DNA from: UBA9926 sp023261215
GTDB lineage: Bacteria; Pseudomonadota; Gammaproteobacteria; Pseudomonadales; Azotimanducaceae
DNA length: 10,083 nucleotides
Direction of reading: 5' to 3'
NCBI GenBank assembly: GCA_038136035.1
Contig: JAYPYV010000077.1
Span: 1 to 10,083, forward strand
The notes under the pieces were generated by a model. That model ran no database searches. It was not told where the DNA came from and worked only from the letters and a program-made list of their open reading frames with translations. Positions 1 to 5,939 of the stretch are shown here, piece after piece. The first letter of the stretch is position 1. Each line of letters begins with the position of its first letter. Position numbers and translations under genes: made by a program.

Positions 1-14
1 TTCGCTCATGCCAC

Positions 15-69
15 ATCACAAGCGCTCCGTTACAAAAGCTCCGTCACGAATGCCCGTCACGAACGCCCC
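15..69. repeat. Degenerate 14-bp tandem repeat (4 units)
   Basis: Four consecutive units lie at 15-28, 29-42, 43-55 and 56-69, with approximate consensus RTYACRAANGCYCC. The third unit has lost one base. Weaker matches may extend to 1-14 (about 9 of 14) and 71-84 (about 8 of 14). The period is not a multiple of three and the array sits just downstream of the methyltransferase stop, so it is most likely an intergenic minisatellite-like array. It touches the window edge and could be longer. Its function is unknown. Confidence 0.5.
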
Positions 70-108
70 TGTCGCCACAGACTCTTTACGCCGCTAGAAC
101 TGCTGTGC

Positions 109-942
109 CTAGCCTTTTGCTGCGCGAATCAGCCAGACCGCGCCCTGCATCTCCACGCCCTGATCGGTGACAAAGGGCTCAAGCGCCTGCCTGATCGCAT
201 CAAGTGCCTTTTCCGCATCGCGATCGTCCATGGCACGCAGCGCTCTTGATGCGGGTCCTATATCCAGTTGAAACGCAATCGCTTCCTCAATCGAAGGTGC
301 CACTTGCACCCGTTGAGGCACCGATTCGAAATCGACACCCACAAACCCCGCATCGCTCAACACCCCTGCAACATAAGCGCTATCAGCGAAGGCGAAGGGG
401 CCGGGGGCCCTCGGATCTCTGGCAGGTTGCTCGGGCAAAAACGGTGCAATCGCTCGGCCGGCGACGGACATCCAAGGATTCTCCTTCGGTGATTGCCAGC
501 ACATCAACTGCATGCGGCCGTCGCTTTTCAACAAGGTGCTCAGGTGCGAAAACGCAGCGACGGGTTGCTCAAAGAACATGCAGCCAAACCGTGAATAGAT
601 CCGATCAAACGACGCCTTCTCTCCATAGCCTTCGGCATCGGCACAGACAAATTCGAGCGATGCTGACGATTGGGGACTCTGACGAGACTTCGCCCGCTCG
701 ATCATTGGCGCTGAAATATCAAGGCCAACCACCTGGGCACCGCGTGCGGCGAGCTCGAGAGCCGATTCACCGCAACCACAACCCACATCGAGTACTTTGA
801 GGCCTTCGATGCTTCCCATTCCATCGAGCGACGCGCGCGTGAACGGCGTTAGGACCGCATCAAGCCGTGACTGATGTTTGACCCAGGCTGCGCCCGCGTC
901 GCCATTCCAATAAGCCGCCTGGTCTGGATTTCGTTCGGTCAT
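109..942 (-). CDS. Class I SAM-dependent methyltransferase
   Basis: This 277-residue protein should transfer a methyl group from S-adenosylmethionine in the cytoplasm; the acceptor cannot be read from the sequence. The Rossmann-like core is clear. Motif I is VLDVGCGCGE at residues 50-59, with the glycines at 54, 56 and 58. The acidic residue closing strand beta-2 is D75 in GLDIS, and D102 in the CAD segment is the likely adenine contact. The post-core segment LLKSDGRM at 137-144 resembles the usual LKPGG motif of UbiE/Methyltransf_11/25-type enzymes. The N-terminal segment with YWNG (11-14) and W20 is typical of a subgroup of these enzymes. The ATG at 942 is preceded by AAGGA about 12 nt upstream. 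The gene is read away from the gap, is monocistronic within the window, and has a leader with a stem-loop and a direct repeat. Family assignment is secure; calling it UbiE or any named enzyme would be a guess. Confidence 0.92.
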   Translation of the reverse strand: MTERNPDQAAYWNGDAGAAWVKHQSRLDAVLTPFTRASLDGMGSIEGLKVLDVGCGCGESALELAARGAQVVGLDISAPMIERAKSRQSPQSSASLEFVCADAEGYGEKASFDRIYSRFGCMFFEQPVAAFSHLSTLLKSDGRMQLMCWQSPKENPWMSVAGRAIAPFLPEQPARDPRAPGPFAFADSAYVAGVLSDAGFVGVDFESVPQRVQVAPSIEEAIAFQLDIGPASRALRAMDDRDAEKALDAIRQALEPFVTDQGVEMQGAVWLIRAAKG

Positions 943-963
943 GGTGAGGTTCTTTCCTTTTAT

Positions 964-993
964 TTAGGTATTTGAGTTACTTAGGTATTTGAG
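964..993 (-). repeat. Two 13-bp direct repeats in methyltransferase leader
   Basis: The sequence TTAGGTATTTGAG occurs twice, perfectly, at 964-976 and 981-993, separated by TTAC (17-bp period). It lies between the proposed promoter and the ribosome-binding site of the methyltransferase. In the mRNA sense each copy reads CTCAAATACCTAA. Two identical copies at a short fixed spacing could be a repressor site or a site for an RNA-binding protein or small RNA. A recent slippage duplication is the simple alternative. Confidence 0.7.
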
Positions 994-1020
994 GCCCTGG
1001 TCTTGAATGAGACCTGGGCC
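993..1020 (-). promoter_or_regulatory. Stem-loop at predicted 5' end of methyltransferase mRNA
   Basis: The arms GGCCC (993-997) plus GGTCT (999-1003) pair with AGACC (1010-1014) plus GGGCC (1016-1020). This gives ten base pairs with one T-T mismatch and a 6-nt loop. No T-tract follows on either strand, so it is not a standard intrinsic terminator. If the weak promoter just upstream is used, transcription would begin at about 1019 and this hairpin would form the very 5' end of the message, where such structures can protect RNA from decay. That role is inferred. Confidence 0.5.
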
Positions 1021-1025
1021 GTGAT

Positions 1026-1054
1026 ATTAAAGCTATCTCGAATTGATCGTTTAA
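1026..1054 (-). promoter_or_regulatory. Weak sigma70-like promoter for methyltransferase
   Basis: On the minus strand, TTAAAC (1049-1054; 3 of 6 to the -35 consensus) is separated by 17 bp from TTTAAT (1026-1031; 5 of 6 to the -10 consensus). The predicted start is near 1019, giving a leader of about 77 nt. The -35 box is poor, so this is only a candidate. Confidence 0.3.
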
Positions 1055-1321
1055 GCGCCCCCTTTTCGAACCGCTTTCATAAGGCCAGACGACAAAGCGC
1101 CCTAACACAGGCTCAGGGATCCCTTTTGACACCGTTATAGACCTGGATTCGTTTGGCTGCATGCCTCTCGTTATCCGCGCACTTCGCCCGTTGTCGCCAA
1201 CCTCGCGCGCCCCATTCTCCCATTTAGAGGCTGATTACGCGCCTTTCGAAGGCCTCTTTCCTTAGCGCTTCCACATAGGTCAAGTTTCTGGCCGCTCCGT
1301 GGTTGGCCTGGTCCCGAGGTC

Positions 1322-1343
1322 ATACGTTCACTCGTGAAAGTAT
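1322..1343. promoter_or_regulatory. 22-bp near-palindrome, candidate operator
   Basis: The outer arms ATAC (1322-1325) and GTAT (1340-1343) and the inner arms TTCAC (1327-1331) and GTGAA (1334-1338) are perfectly complementary. There is one mismatched pair (G1326/A1339) and a 2-bp centre, TC. A 2-base centre is too tight for an RNA hairpin loop, so a binding site for a dimeric DNA-binding regulator of TetR or similar type is more plausible. No regulator gene is visible in the window. Confidence 0.4.
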
Positions 1344-1394
1344 CTTTTCAGAGGCCGGAAGTCAGACTCATCCTAAGACCGCCATTTAGGCACA

Positions 1395-1447
1395 GGCATC
1401 TCTGACCGATGCCCCACCCGAATGGATGAACCTGGACTCGTCATCCA
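1395..1447. repeat. Two adjacent perfect stem-loops
   Basis: The first has arms GGCATC (1395-1400) and GATGCC (1408-1413) with a 7-nt loop. The second has arms TGGATGA (1423-1429) and TCATCCA (1441-1447) with an 11-nt loop. They are 9 nt apart. No T-tract follows in either direction. They could be part of an untranslated leader or a small RNA, or simply chance; neither end is tied to a gene because of the downstream gap. Confidence 0.4.
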
Positions 1448-1599
1448 CATCTCGAAGATCTGTGCTGACTTGCGGTTCAGAGTGTCTCTGAATTCCGATT
1501 AAAAACGAAGCCAGGTTGACTCACAACGCTTTAACTCAACTCGAATCGCGTTTGGATCTCTCGACTCACTTTCATTCAAGGCCATCACTCTGCCGCTCT

Positions 1600-1699
1600 N
1601 NNNNNNNNNNNNNNNNNNNNNNNNNNNNNNNNNNNNNNNNNNNNNNNNNNNNNNNNNNNNNNNNNNNNNNNNNNNNNNNNNNNNNNNNNNNNNNNNNNN
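1600..1699. other. Assembly gap of 100 N
   Basis: Exactly 100 undetermined bases, the conventional size for a scaffold gap of unknown length. Any open frame crossing it is artificial. The left flank ends in CGCTCT and the right flank begins with TTTCCGATC, which together resemble the two halves of a common Illumina adapter end. This raises the possibility of imperfect contig ends. Confidence 0.97.
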
Positions 1700-1767
1700 T
1701 TTCCGATCCTATTCAAAAACGCCCTCGGACTTGCCGAGAGGCCCTCACTAGGATCTACTGAGCCCAC

Positions 1768-1773
1768 AGGAGG
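1768..1773 (+). promoter_or_regulatory. Ribosome-binding site of first SDR gene
   Basis: A full AGGAGG lies 7 nt before the ATG at 1781, which fixes the start. A small hairpin, CTCGG (1724-1728) with CCGAG (1734-1738), lies 30 nt further upstream. The promoter is not visible and may be inside the gap. Confidence 0.85.
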
Positions 1774-1780
1774 GAACGCC

Positions 1781-2671
1781 ATGAAAAACTTTGCAGGCAA
1801 GACCGCGGTGATTACGGGCGCTGGCTCAGGCATGGGCCGTTACCTCGCTGTGCTCCTCGCCAAAGCCGGTGCGAATGTTGCCATTTGCGACATCAACCAA
1901 GACACGCTAAACGCCACCGCAACCATGGTGAAGCAATACAACGTGGGTCTCTCGACGCATGTTGTAGACATGGGCGACATGGATCAAATCGAAGCCCTTC
2001 CAGAGGCTGTGATTGCACAGCATGGCAGCGTGGATCTACTGTTCAATAATGCGGGCGTCACGGTGGGCTCCACATTCGATGGTATGTCAGAGCGCGATTG
2101 GGACTGGGTGATGAACATCAACCTAAACGGTGTGGTCAAATCCTCTCGCGTCTTCTTGCCCTATTTGAAAGACCGGCCCGAAGCCGTCCTGGTTAACACC
2201 TCTTCAATCTTTGGCATGATCGCCGTCGCCGGCCAATCGGTTTACCACGCCACCAAATTTGGCGTCCGCGGATTCACCGAAAGCCTGGCCAAGGAATTCA
2301 AGGGTACCAACTTGCAAGTGCATTGCGTGCATCCCGGCCACGTCGGCACCAATATCCTGGCCAATTCTCGATTCAATACCGATCAACCCGGTCGGTTTGG
2401 CGAAGATTTCAATAAGGATGAAATGGCTGAGATGTTTCGAACCAAAGGCATGCATCCGAGTCGAGCCGCATCCATCATCTTGAATGGTGTTAGAGGGAAT
2501 AAGAGACGCATTTTTGTCGGCTTGGACGCGAAATTGATGGATCTCGCACAACGACTCACCCCTATGCACTACGAGTGGTTGCTCCCGCTTATCAATTTGC
2601 CGCTGTGGCTGCTCAGAAATAAAAAGCCGCTCAAGCACATGCCCGCGGAACCCGATTCAAAGCCGCTCTGA
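1781..2671 (+). CDS. SDR family NAD(P)-dependent oxidoreductase, long C-terminal tail
   Basis: A 296-residue classical short-chain dehydrogenase/reductase that should interconvert an alcohol and a ketone or aldehyde using a nicotinamide cofactor. The cofactor motif TGAGSGMG is at 12-19, and D37 at the end of beta-2 favours NAD(H) over NADP(H). NNAG is at 89-92. The catalytic tetrad is complete: N114, S142, Y155 and K159, the last two in YHATK. PG at 185-186 follows the active site as expected. The protein is about 40 residues longer than a minimal SDR. Its C-terminal part has the segment RRIFVGLDAK and then a hydrophobic stretch (about 264-278) followed by basic residues, a pattern I associate with SDRs found near Baeyer-Villiger monooxygenases and lipid-type substrates. 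The tail could touch the membrane or form part of the substrate pocket. It converges with the second SDR, 23 bp between stops. Substrate unknown. Confidence 0.93.
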   Translation: MKNFAGKTAVITGAGSGMGRYLAVLLAKAGANVAICDINQDTLNATATMVKQYNVGLSTHVVDMGDMDQIEALPEAVIAQHGSVDLLFNNAGVTVGSTFDGMSERDWDWVMNINLNGVVKSSRVFLPYLKDRPEAVLVNTSSIFGMIAVAGQSVYHATKFGVRGFTESLAKEFKGTNLQVHCVHPGHVGTNILANSRFNTDQPGRFGEDFNKDEMAEMFRTKGMHPSRAASIILNGVRGNKRRIFVGLDAKLMDLAQRLTPMHYEWLLPLINLPLWLLRNKKPLKHMPAEPDSKPL

Positions 2672-2697
2672 CCCCAGTAGACTCACGCGGCGTTTTA
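2662..2697. terminator. Possible weak terminator between convergent SDR genes
   Basis: GCCGC (2662-2666) can pair with GCGGC (2687-2691), followed on the plus strand by GTTTTA. The 5-bp stem and 20-nt loop are poor for an intrinsic terminator. The element overlaps the ends of both converging genes, leaving no room for anything better. Confidence 0.22.
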
Positions 2698-3471
2698 GCT
2701 GTCAGCACCCTCCAGGGTCGCTCGCCGCAGGCGCCTCATGCCGTGCAACCAACGATCAATATTGTCCCCTTTGCGGCGAACATATTCCTCGACCTCTGGG
2801 TGAGGCAGAACATGAAATCGTTCTTCACGTAATGCTTGAACGACGGTTTGGGCCAATTGTTCTGGCTCGATAATGCCATCTGTTTGGCCATCACCCAGAG
2901 ACCTCGGTGCCATCGCTGTATTGACGCCTTGCGGACAAAGGACAGAGACTTTGATGCCCTCGTCACCGTGTGTGATCGCTAAAAACTCCGCTAACTTCAC
3001 CGCAGCCGCTTTGGTCACGGAATAAGGACCGGAGCCCAGTGCCGCCAGCAACCCGGCTGCAGATGCGGTATTTAACAAATACCCCTCACCGCGTTGGATC
3101 ATCGAGGGCAAAACGGCACGGGCGGCGTAAACGTGACTCATCACGTGCAATTCCCACTGTTTTTGCCACACCTCATTCGCCGCATCGGTGAGAACTCCCT
3201 CACCGCCTGCGCCGGCGTTAGAGCAAAAGAGATCAATTCGACCTGTTCTCGCCATCACACTGTCGACTACACTTGCGATAGCGTCTTCGGAGGTGACATC
3301 ACAGGCAACGCCGAAACACCCGAGCGTACTGGCCGCGGCCGTGACTTGATCGGCGTCCAAATCGGCAAGCGTGACATCCACTGCACCTTCAGCCAAAAAG
3401 GCAGCAGCCATTGCGCGACCAATGCCGCCACTCCCTCCAGTAATCACCACGACCTTGTCTTTAAGTTCCAT
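2695..3471 (-). CDS. SDR family oxidoreductase with His in place of catalytic Asn
   Basis: A 258-residue short-chain dehydrogenase of normal length, expected in the cytoplasm. The cofactor motif TGGSGGIG is at 11-18, and D37 ends beta-2 (in LADLD), pointing to NAD(H). The structural NNAG motif appears as SNAG at 84-87. S137, Y150 and K154 (YSVTK) form the Ser-Tyr-Lys triad with the normal 13-residue Ser-Tyr spacing. The segment that normally carries the fourth catalytic residue (Asn in NVxxH or NLxG) reads LHVMSHV, so position 109 is His, coded by CAC. The start at 3471 is supported by GAGGA 8 nt upstream. It is divergent from the decarboxylase gene across 307 bp and convergent with the first SDR. 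The two SDRs share only family motifs and do not look like a recent duplication. Substrate unknown. Confidence 0.92.
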   Translation of the reverse strand: MELKDKVVVITGGSGGIGRAMAAAFLAEGAVDVTLADLDADQVTAAASTLGCFGVACDVTSEDAIASVVDSVMARTGRIDLFCSNAGAGGEGVLTDAANEVWQKQWELHVMSHVYAARAVLPSMIQRGEGYLLNTASAAGLLAALGSGPYSVTKAAAVKLAEFLAITHGDEGIKVSVLCPQGVNTAMAPRSLGDGQTDGIIEPEQLAQTVVQALREERFHVLPHPEVEEYVRRKGDNIDRWLHGMRRLRRATLEGADS

Positions 3472-3687
3472 TGTGTCCGTCCTCTTGGCAAATCATCAGC
3501 AATGAAGCGACGCTACGCGAGGTCCCAATGGAGTTCAAGCGATGAGCGCGCCTGAACCATCGCGTCTTGGTACCTAGGGTGCTCGACTGCGTTCACGCAT
3601 TTGAAACGAAGAGATTTACGCTGCGGCTTGTTGTTTCCGACACGCGCCTTGCGAACGCGGCCTTACCTGGGTGGCGGTTTCACCAAA

Positions 3688-3705
3688 AGCGCGAAAAATC
3701 GCGCT
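3688..3705. promoter_or_regulatory. Perfect palindrome upstream of decarboxylase promoter
   Basis: AGCGCGA (3688-3694) and TCGCGCT (3699-3705) are perfect 7-bp arms around AAAA. The site ends 10 bp before the -35 box, about -45 to -62 relative to the predicted start. That is a classic position for an activator, although the arms can also form an RNA hairpin if read through. No adjacent regulator gene is present. Confidence 0.5.
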
Positions 3706-3715
3706 CCACGCCTCT

Positions 3716-3743
3716 TCGACACGCGGGCGCGCGCACCTATAAT
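3716..3743 (+). promoter_or_regulatory. Strong sigma70-type promoter of the decarboxylase
   Basis: TCGACA (3716-3721; 5 of 6) and a perfect TATAAT (3738-3743) are separated by 16 bp. Transcription should start at about 3750, giving a leader of about 28 nt before the ATG at 3779. This is the best promoter in the window and supports that start codon. Confidence 0.7.
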
Positions 3744-3778
3744 GCCTATGACCAGGGAACGCGTTCAGCGGGGCACGC

Positions 3779-5128
3779 ATGCACACCTTTACTGATGAAA
3801 CGGCCGCCATTGCGGAGGCCAGCATCCAATATGCATTGAACCGAGTTCGAATGAACCCGCCACCCCTCGACGGGCCGCTGGACGCGGCAACACTGAGAGA
3901 GCGGGCGGGGCAAACCATCACCAAAGATGGAATCGGCGGGCTCAAGGCACTGAAAATTTTCGAGGAAGTCTTTGGTCCTGCGTGCATCTCGGGAGACCAC
4001 CCGAGATATCTTTCCTTCATTCCGGCTGCGCCGACTGAAGCATCGATCTTATTCGATCTCGTGGTGGGTGCTTCAAGCTTCTGTGCAAATTCATGGATGG
4101 AGGGCGCAGGCGCCATTTACGCTGAAAACGAGGCGCTTCGGTGGCTGGCGGACCTTGCCGGCTTTCCCGCAACCAGTGGGGGCGTTTTTGTTTCGGGTGG
4201 TACCGCCGGTAACTTGAGTGCACTGGTGGCGGCCAGGAGCGCATTCCGACATCGAACGGGCAATCAGCATCGTGGCGCGATCCTAGCGTCTGGTGGCGCC
4301 CACGCCTCCATTGCTCAAGCGGGTTACGTAATGGATGTTGACGTGCTTGCGATTCCTGACGGGCCACCGCTCACCCGGACAGCCTTGGATGCATTTATCA
4401 ACACCCTCTCTGCCAAGGACCGTGAGCGAGTTTTTGCTGTCGTGGGAACAAGTGGCACGACGAATCTGGGCATGATTGACGACCTCACGGCCATCGCCGA
4501 TGCCTGTGAGCGAGAGGGTTGGTGGATGCATGTGGATGGCGCCTACGGAGCAGCGGGTCTTGCCGCGCCTTCGGTGCGAGCGCTCTTCAATGGCATTGAG
4601 CGTGCAGACAGCTACATTGTCGATCCGCACAAGTGGCTGTTCGCCCCGTTTGACTGCTGTGCGCTGCTCTATCGAGACCCTACCCATGCTCGCGCGGCAC
4701 ACAGACAACACGGCGAGTACCTTGAGGCGCTCTACGATGGTGAATGGAACCCATCGGACTATGCGCATCATCTCTCCCGGCGTGCTCGCGGGTTACCTTT
4801 TTGGTTCAGCCTCGCCACCCACGGCACCGAGGCCTACGCGCGCGCGGTTGAGACCACCATTAAAACCGCTCAAGCAGCAGCGCGACTGATCGAAGCGCAC
4901 CCCAACTGCACACTGCTTTCAGGACCGAATCTGTCCATTGTCGTCTTTGAGCGCAAGGGGTGGAAAACGGAAGATTACGATCGTTGGAGTGATGCCTTGC
5001 TCGAACGCGGTGAGGGTTTTGTAGTCCCCACCCGATTTCAAGGCGAAACGGCCCTGCGTTTTTGTATCGTGAATCCGACGACCACGGAGGATGACATCGT
5101 GCAGATTCTTAAAACGTTGGACTCATAA
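3779..5128 (+). CDS. PLP-dependent group II amino-acid decarboxylase
   Basis: A 449-residue fold-type I pyridoxal-phosphate enzyme of the group II decarboxylase family (aromatic amino acid, glutamate, diaminobutyrate and related decarboxylases). It would release CO2 from an amino acid to give an amine in the cytoplasm. SGGTAGNL at 139-146 should hold the cofactor phosphate. H175 in GGAHAS is the residue stacking on the ring. D253 in HVDGAYG pairs with the pyridine nitrogen. H284-K285 in VDPHKW includes the Schiff-base lysine. HPRYLSFIP (74-82) and the RRARGLPFWFSLATHG segment are further family signatures. Length is slightly below the roughly 470-480 residues of aromatic decarboxylases, so it is complete. 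The ribosome-binding site is weak (a G-run 5 nt before ATG), but a strong promoter lies 36 bp upstream. No transporter or partner gene sits beside it, so the substrate cannot be inferred; tyrosine/aromatic, glutamate and aspartate remain possible. Confidence 0.93.
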   Translation: MHTFTDETAAIAEASIQYALNRVRMNPPPLDGPLDAATLRERAGQTITKDGIGGLKALKIFEEVFGPACISGDHPRYLSFIPAAPTEASILFDLVVGASSFCANSWMEGAGAIYAENEALRWLADLAGFPATSGGVFVSGGTAGNLSALVAARSAFRHRTGNQHRGAILASGGAHASIAQAGYVMDVDVLAIPDGPPLTRTALDAFINTLSAKDRERVFAVVGTSGTTNLGMIDDLTAIADACEREGWWMHVDGAYGAAGLAAPSVRALFNGIERADSYIVDPHKWLFAPFDCCALLYRDPTHARAAHRQHGEYLEALYDGEWNPSDYAHHLSRRARGLPFWFSLATHGTEAYARAVETTIKTAQAAARLIEAHPNCTLLSGPNLSIVVFERKGWKTEDYDRWSDALLERGEGFVVPTRFQGETALRFCIVNPTTTEDDIVQILKTLDS

Positions 5129-5140
5129 ACAACAACTTCA

Positions 5141-5157
5141 CGGCAGTGCACATGCCG
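5141..5157. repeat. Small inverted repeat between convergent genes
   Basis: CGGCA (5141-5145) and TGCCG (5153-5157) flank GTGCACA, which itself contains the palindrome GTGCAC. It lies 13 bp after the decarboxylase stop, in the 101-bp gap before the thioesterase stop. There is no T-tract, so it is at best a 3'-end stabilising hairpin, not a proven terminator. Confidence 0.3.
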
Positions 5158-5229
5158 AGTGCCGAGAAACATCGCCTAGAGATCAGCCGGGGCGATCAAT
5201 CGCACCGCCAAGGCATTGGGGCTGGAACG

Positions 5230-5688
5230 TCATGTCAATGGTCGCAGGGCGTAAAGCACTCGGCCGATACAGCAGCACCTACCCTCAGGGTTCAGAATTT
5301 CCACCTGGATTGTGCAGAGCTGGCGCCCTCGTTTGACCACCCGCGCCACTGCATCAACGAAATCGCCAGAGGCCTGTCTCAAGTAAGTGATCTGAAGGTC
5401 AGCCGTGCCCGCCGGCGCCACGTGCTCTGGCACGTCGGTAAAGACCGCCGCGACCGCGGCCATATCAACCATGGTCGCTAACACGCCGCCATTGACACTC
5501 CCGCCAATGCCTTGCGGGGTTTGTTCCGTTCGATGAAGCCTCAAGGTGACTCGATCTTTTTCGGCCTGATGAACTTTCAGACCCAAAAATTGGTGGAAGG
5601 GCAGGTCGTCGAAACGTTCGAAAAAGCCCTCGTTAATCCGCGGGTTGGGATCAGGCGCCTCTGAGGCTTGGGTGGGGTCTTGAGGCAT
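5230..5688 (-). CDS. PaaI-family hotdog-fold thioesterase
   Basis: A 152-residue single-domain hotdog protein that probably hydrolyses an acyl- or aryl-CoA thioester in the cytoplasm. The N-terminal 20 residues are polar and probably disordered. PFHQFLGLKV (30-39) is the usual start of the fold. The central helix carries NGGVLATMVD at 66-75, with D75 corresponding to the catalytic Asp of PaaI (Asp61 in E. coli by motif alignment). GTADLQITYLRQA (94-106) matches the conserved strand with its Arg. The residue nine before the Asp, His in the common HGG form, is Asn66 here. The start at 5688 has only a weak GCGAG before it. A TTGACC on the minus strand at about 5723-5728 may be a -35 box, but no good -10 follows. 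It converges with the decarboxylase and is 251 bp from the Omp85-like gene, so it is probably its own unit. Substrate unknown. Confidence 0.88.
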   Translation of the reverse strand: MPQDPTQASEAPDPNPRINEGFFERFDDLPFHQFLGLKVHQAEKDRVTLRLHRTEQTPQGIGGSVNGGVLATMVDMAAVAAVFTDVPEHVAPAGTADLQITYLRQASGDFVDAVARVVKRGRQLCTIQVEILNPEGRCCCIGRVLYALRPLT

Positions 5689-5939
5689 AGCATCTCGCTC
5701 AATTCACTACATTTTCGACAATGGTCAAGGGCCGCAACAGTGCAATCAGCCGGTCTTCCGCCGTGCTTCAAACTGCGCAGCCCACATCATAGCGCATGGT
5801 CTACGCTTAGCCCTCGAACATTCTGCCGTTGGTGCGCATCGTGGCAGCACACGTCGATCGAGGTCGCATCCTGACGAACAAGCGAGCCCCAATGGCAGAA
5901 AGCATTCAATCTCGATTAGTGAGCGCGACGTCTTCTTGC

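Larger units (their letters stand above)
943..1780. other. Long non-coding stretch containing a sequence gap
   Basis: No convincing gene lies between the divergent methyltransferase and first SDR. Short open frames here lack a ribosome-binding site, family resemblance or length. The stretch holds the methyltransferase leader, a near-palindrome at 1322-1343, two adjacent stem-loops at 1395-1447, a small hairpin at 1724-1738 and the 100-N gap. Because the true gap length is unknown, a gene could be missing there. Neither flank shows a recognisable gene fragment running into it. Confidence 0.6.
3472..3778. other. Divergent intergenic region
   Basis: These 307 bp separate the starts of the second SDR (leftward) and the decarboxylase (rightward). 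On the right side lie a perfect palindrome (3688-3705) and a strong promoter (3716-3743). On the left side I see no promoter better than chance for the SDR. Open frames through this region overlap the promoter and lack recognisable products. Confidence 0.6.

Noticed and set aside
2..97. Plus-strand frame open from the window edge to a TAG at 95-97, possible 3' end of an upstream gene
   Set aside because: It runs through a 14-bp tandem repeat whose period breaks the codon frame, and the product resembles nothing I know. It cannot be judged without sequence to the left.
204..800. Open frame on the plus strand opposite the methyltransferase
   Set aside because: It is antisense to a clear methyltransferase, is rich in Arg/His/Pro low-meaning sequence, and has no family resemblance.
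977..1162. 61-codon minus-strand frame upstream of the methyltransferase
   Set aside because: GAGAGG is only 1 nt before its ATG, it runs through the leader hairpin and promoter candidate, and the product has no recognisable features.
1241..1257. Inverted repeat GCCTT/AAGGC followed by a short T-containing run, possible terminator
   Set aside because: The arms are only 5 bp with a 3-nt loop, there is no real T-tract, and no gene ends nearby.
1516..1833. Frames on both strands that cross the N run
   Set aside because: Their length comes from undetermined bases; each real flank is short and unrecognisable.
1781..3471. The two SDR genes as a recent inverted duplication
   Set aside because: Apart from generic SDR motifs the proteins differ in length, tail and active-site context, so they are distant members of the family.
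3567..4116. Several frames overlapping the decarboxylase promoter and start
   Set aside because: They conflict with a strong promoter and a well-supported decarboxylase gene and have no family motifs.
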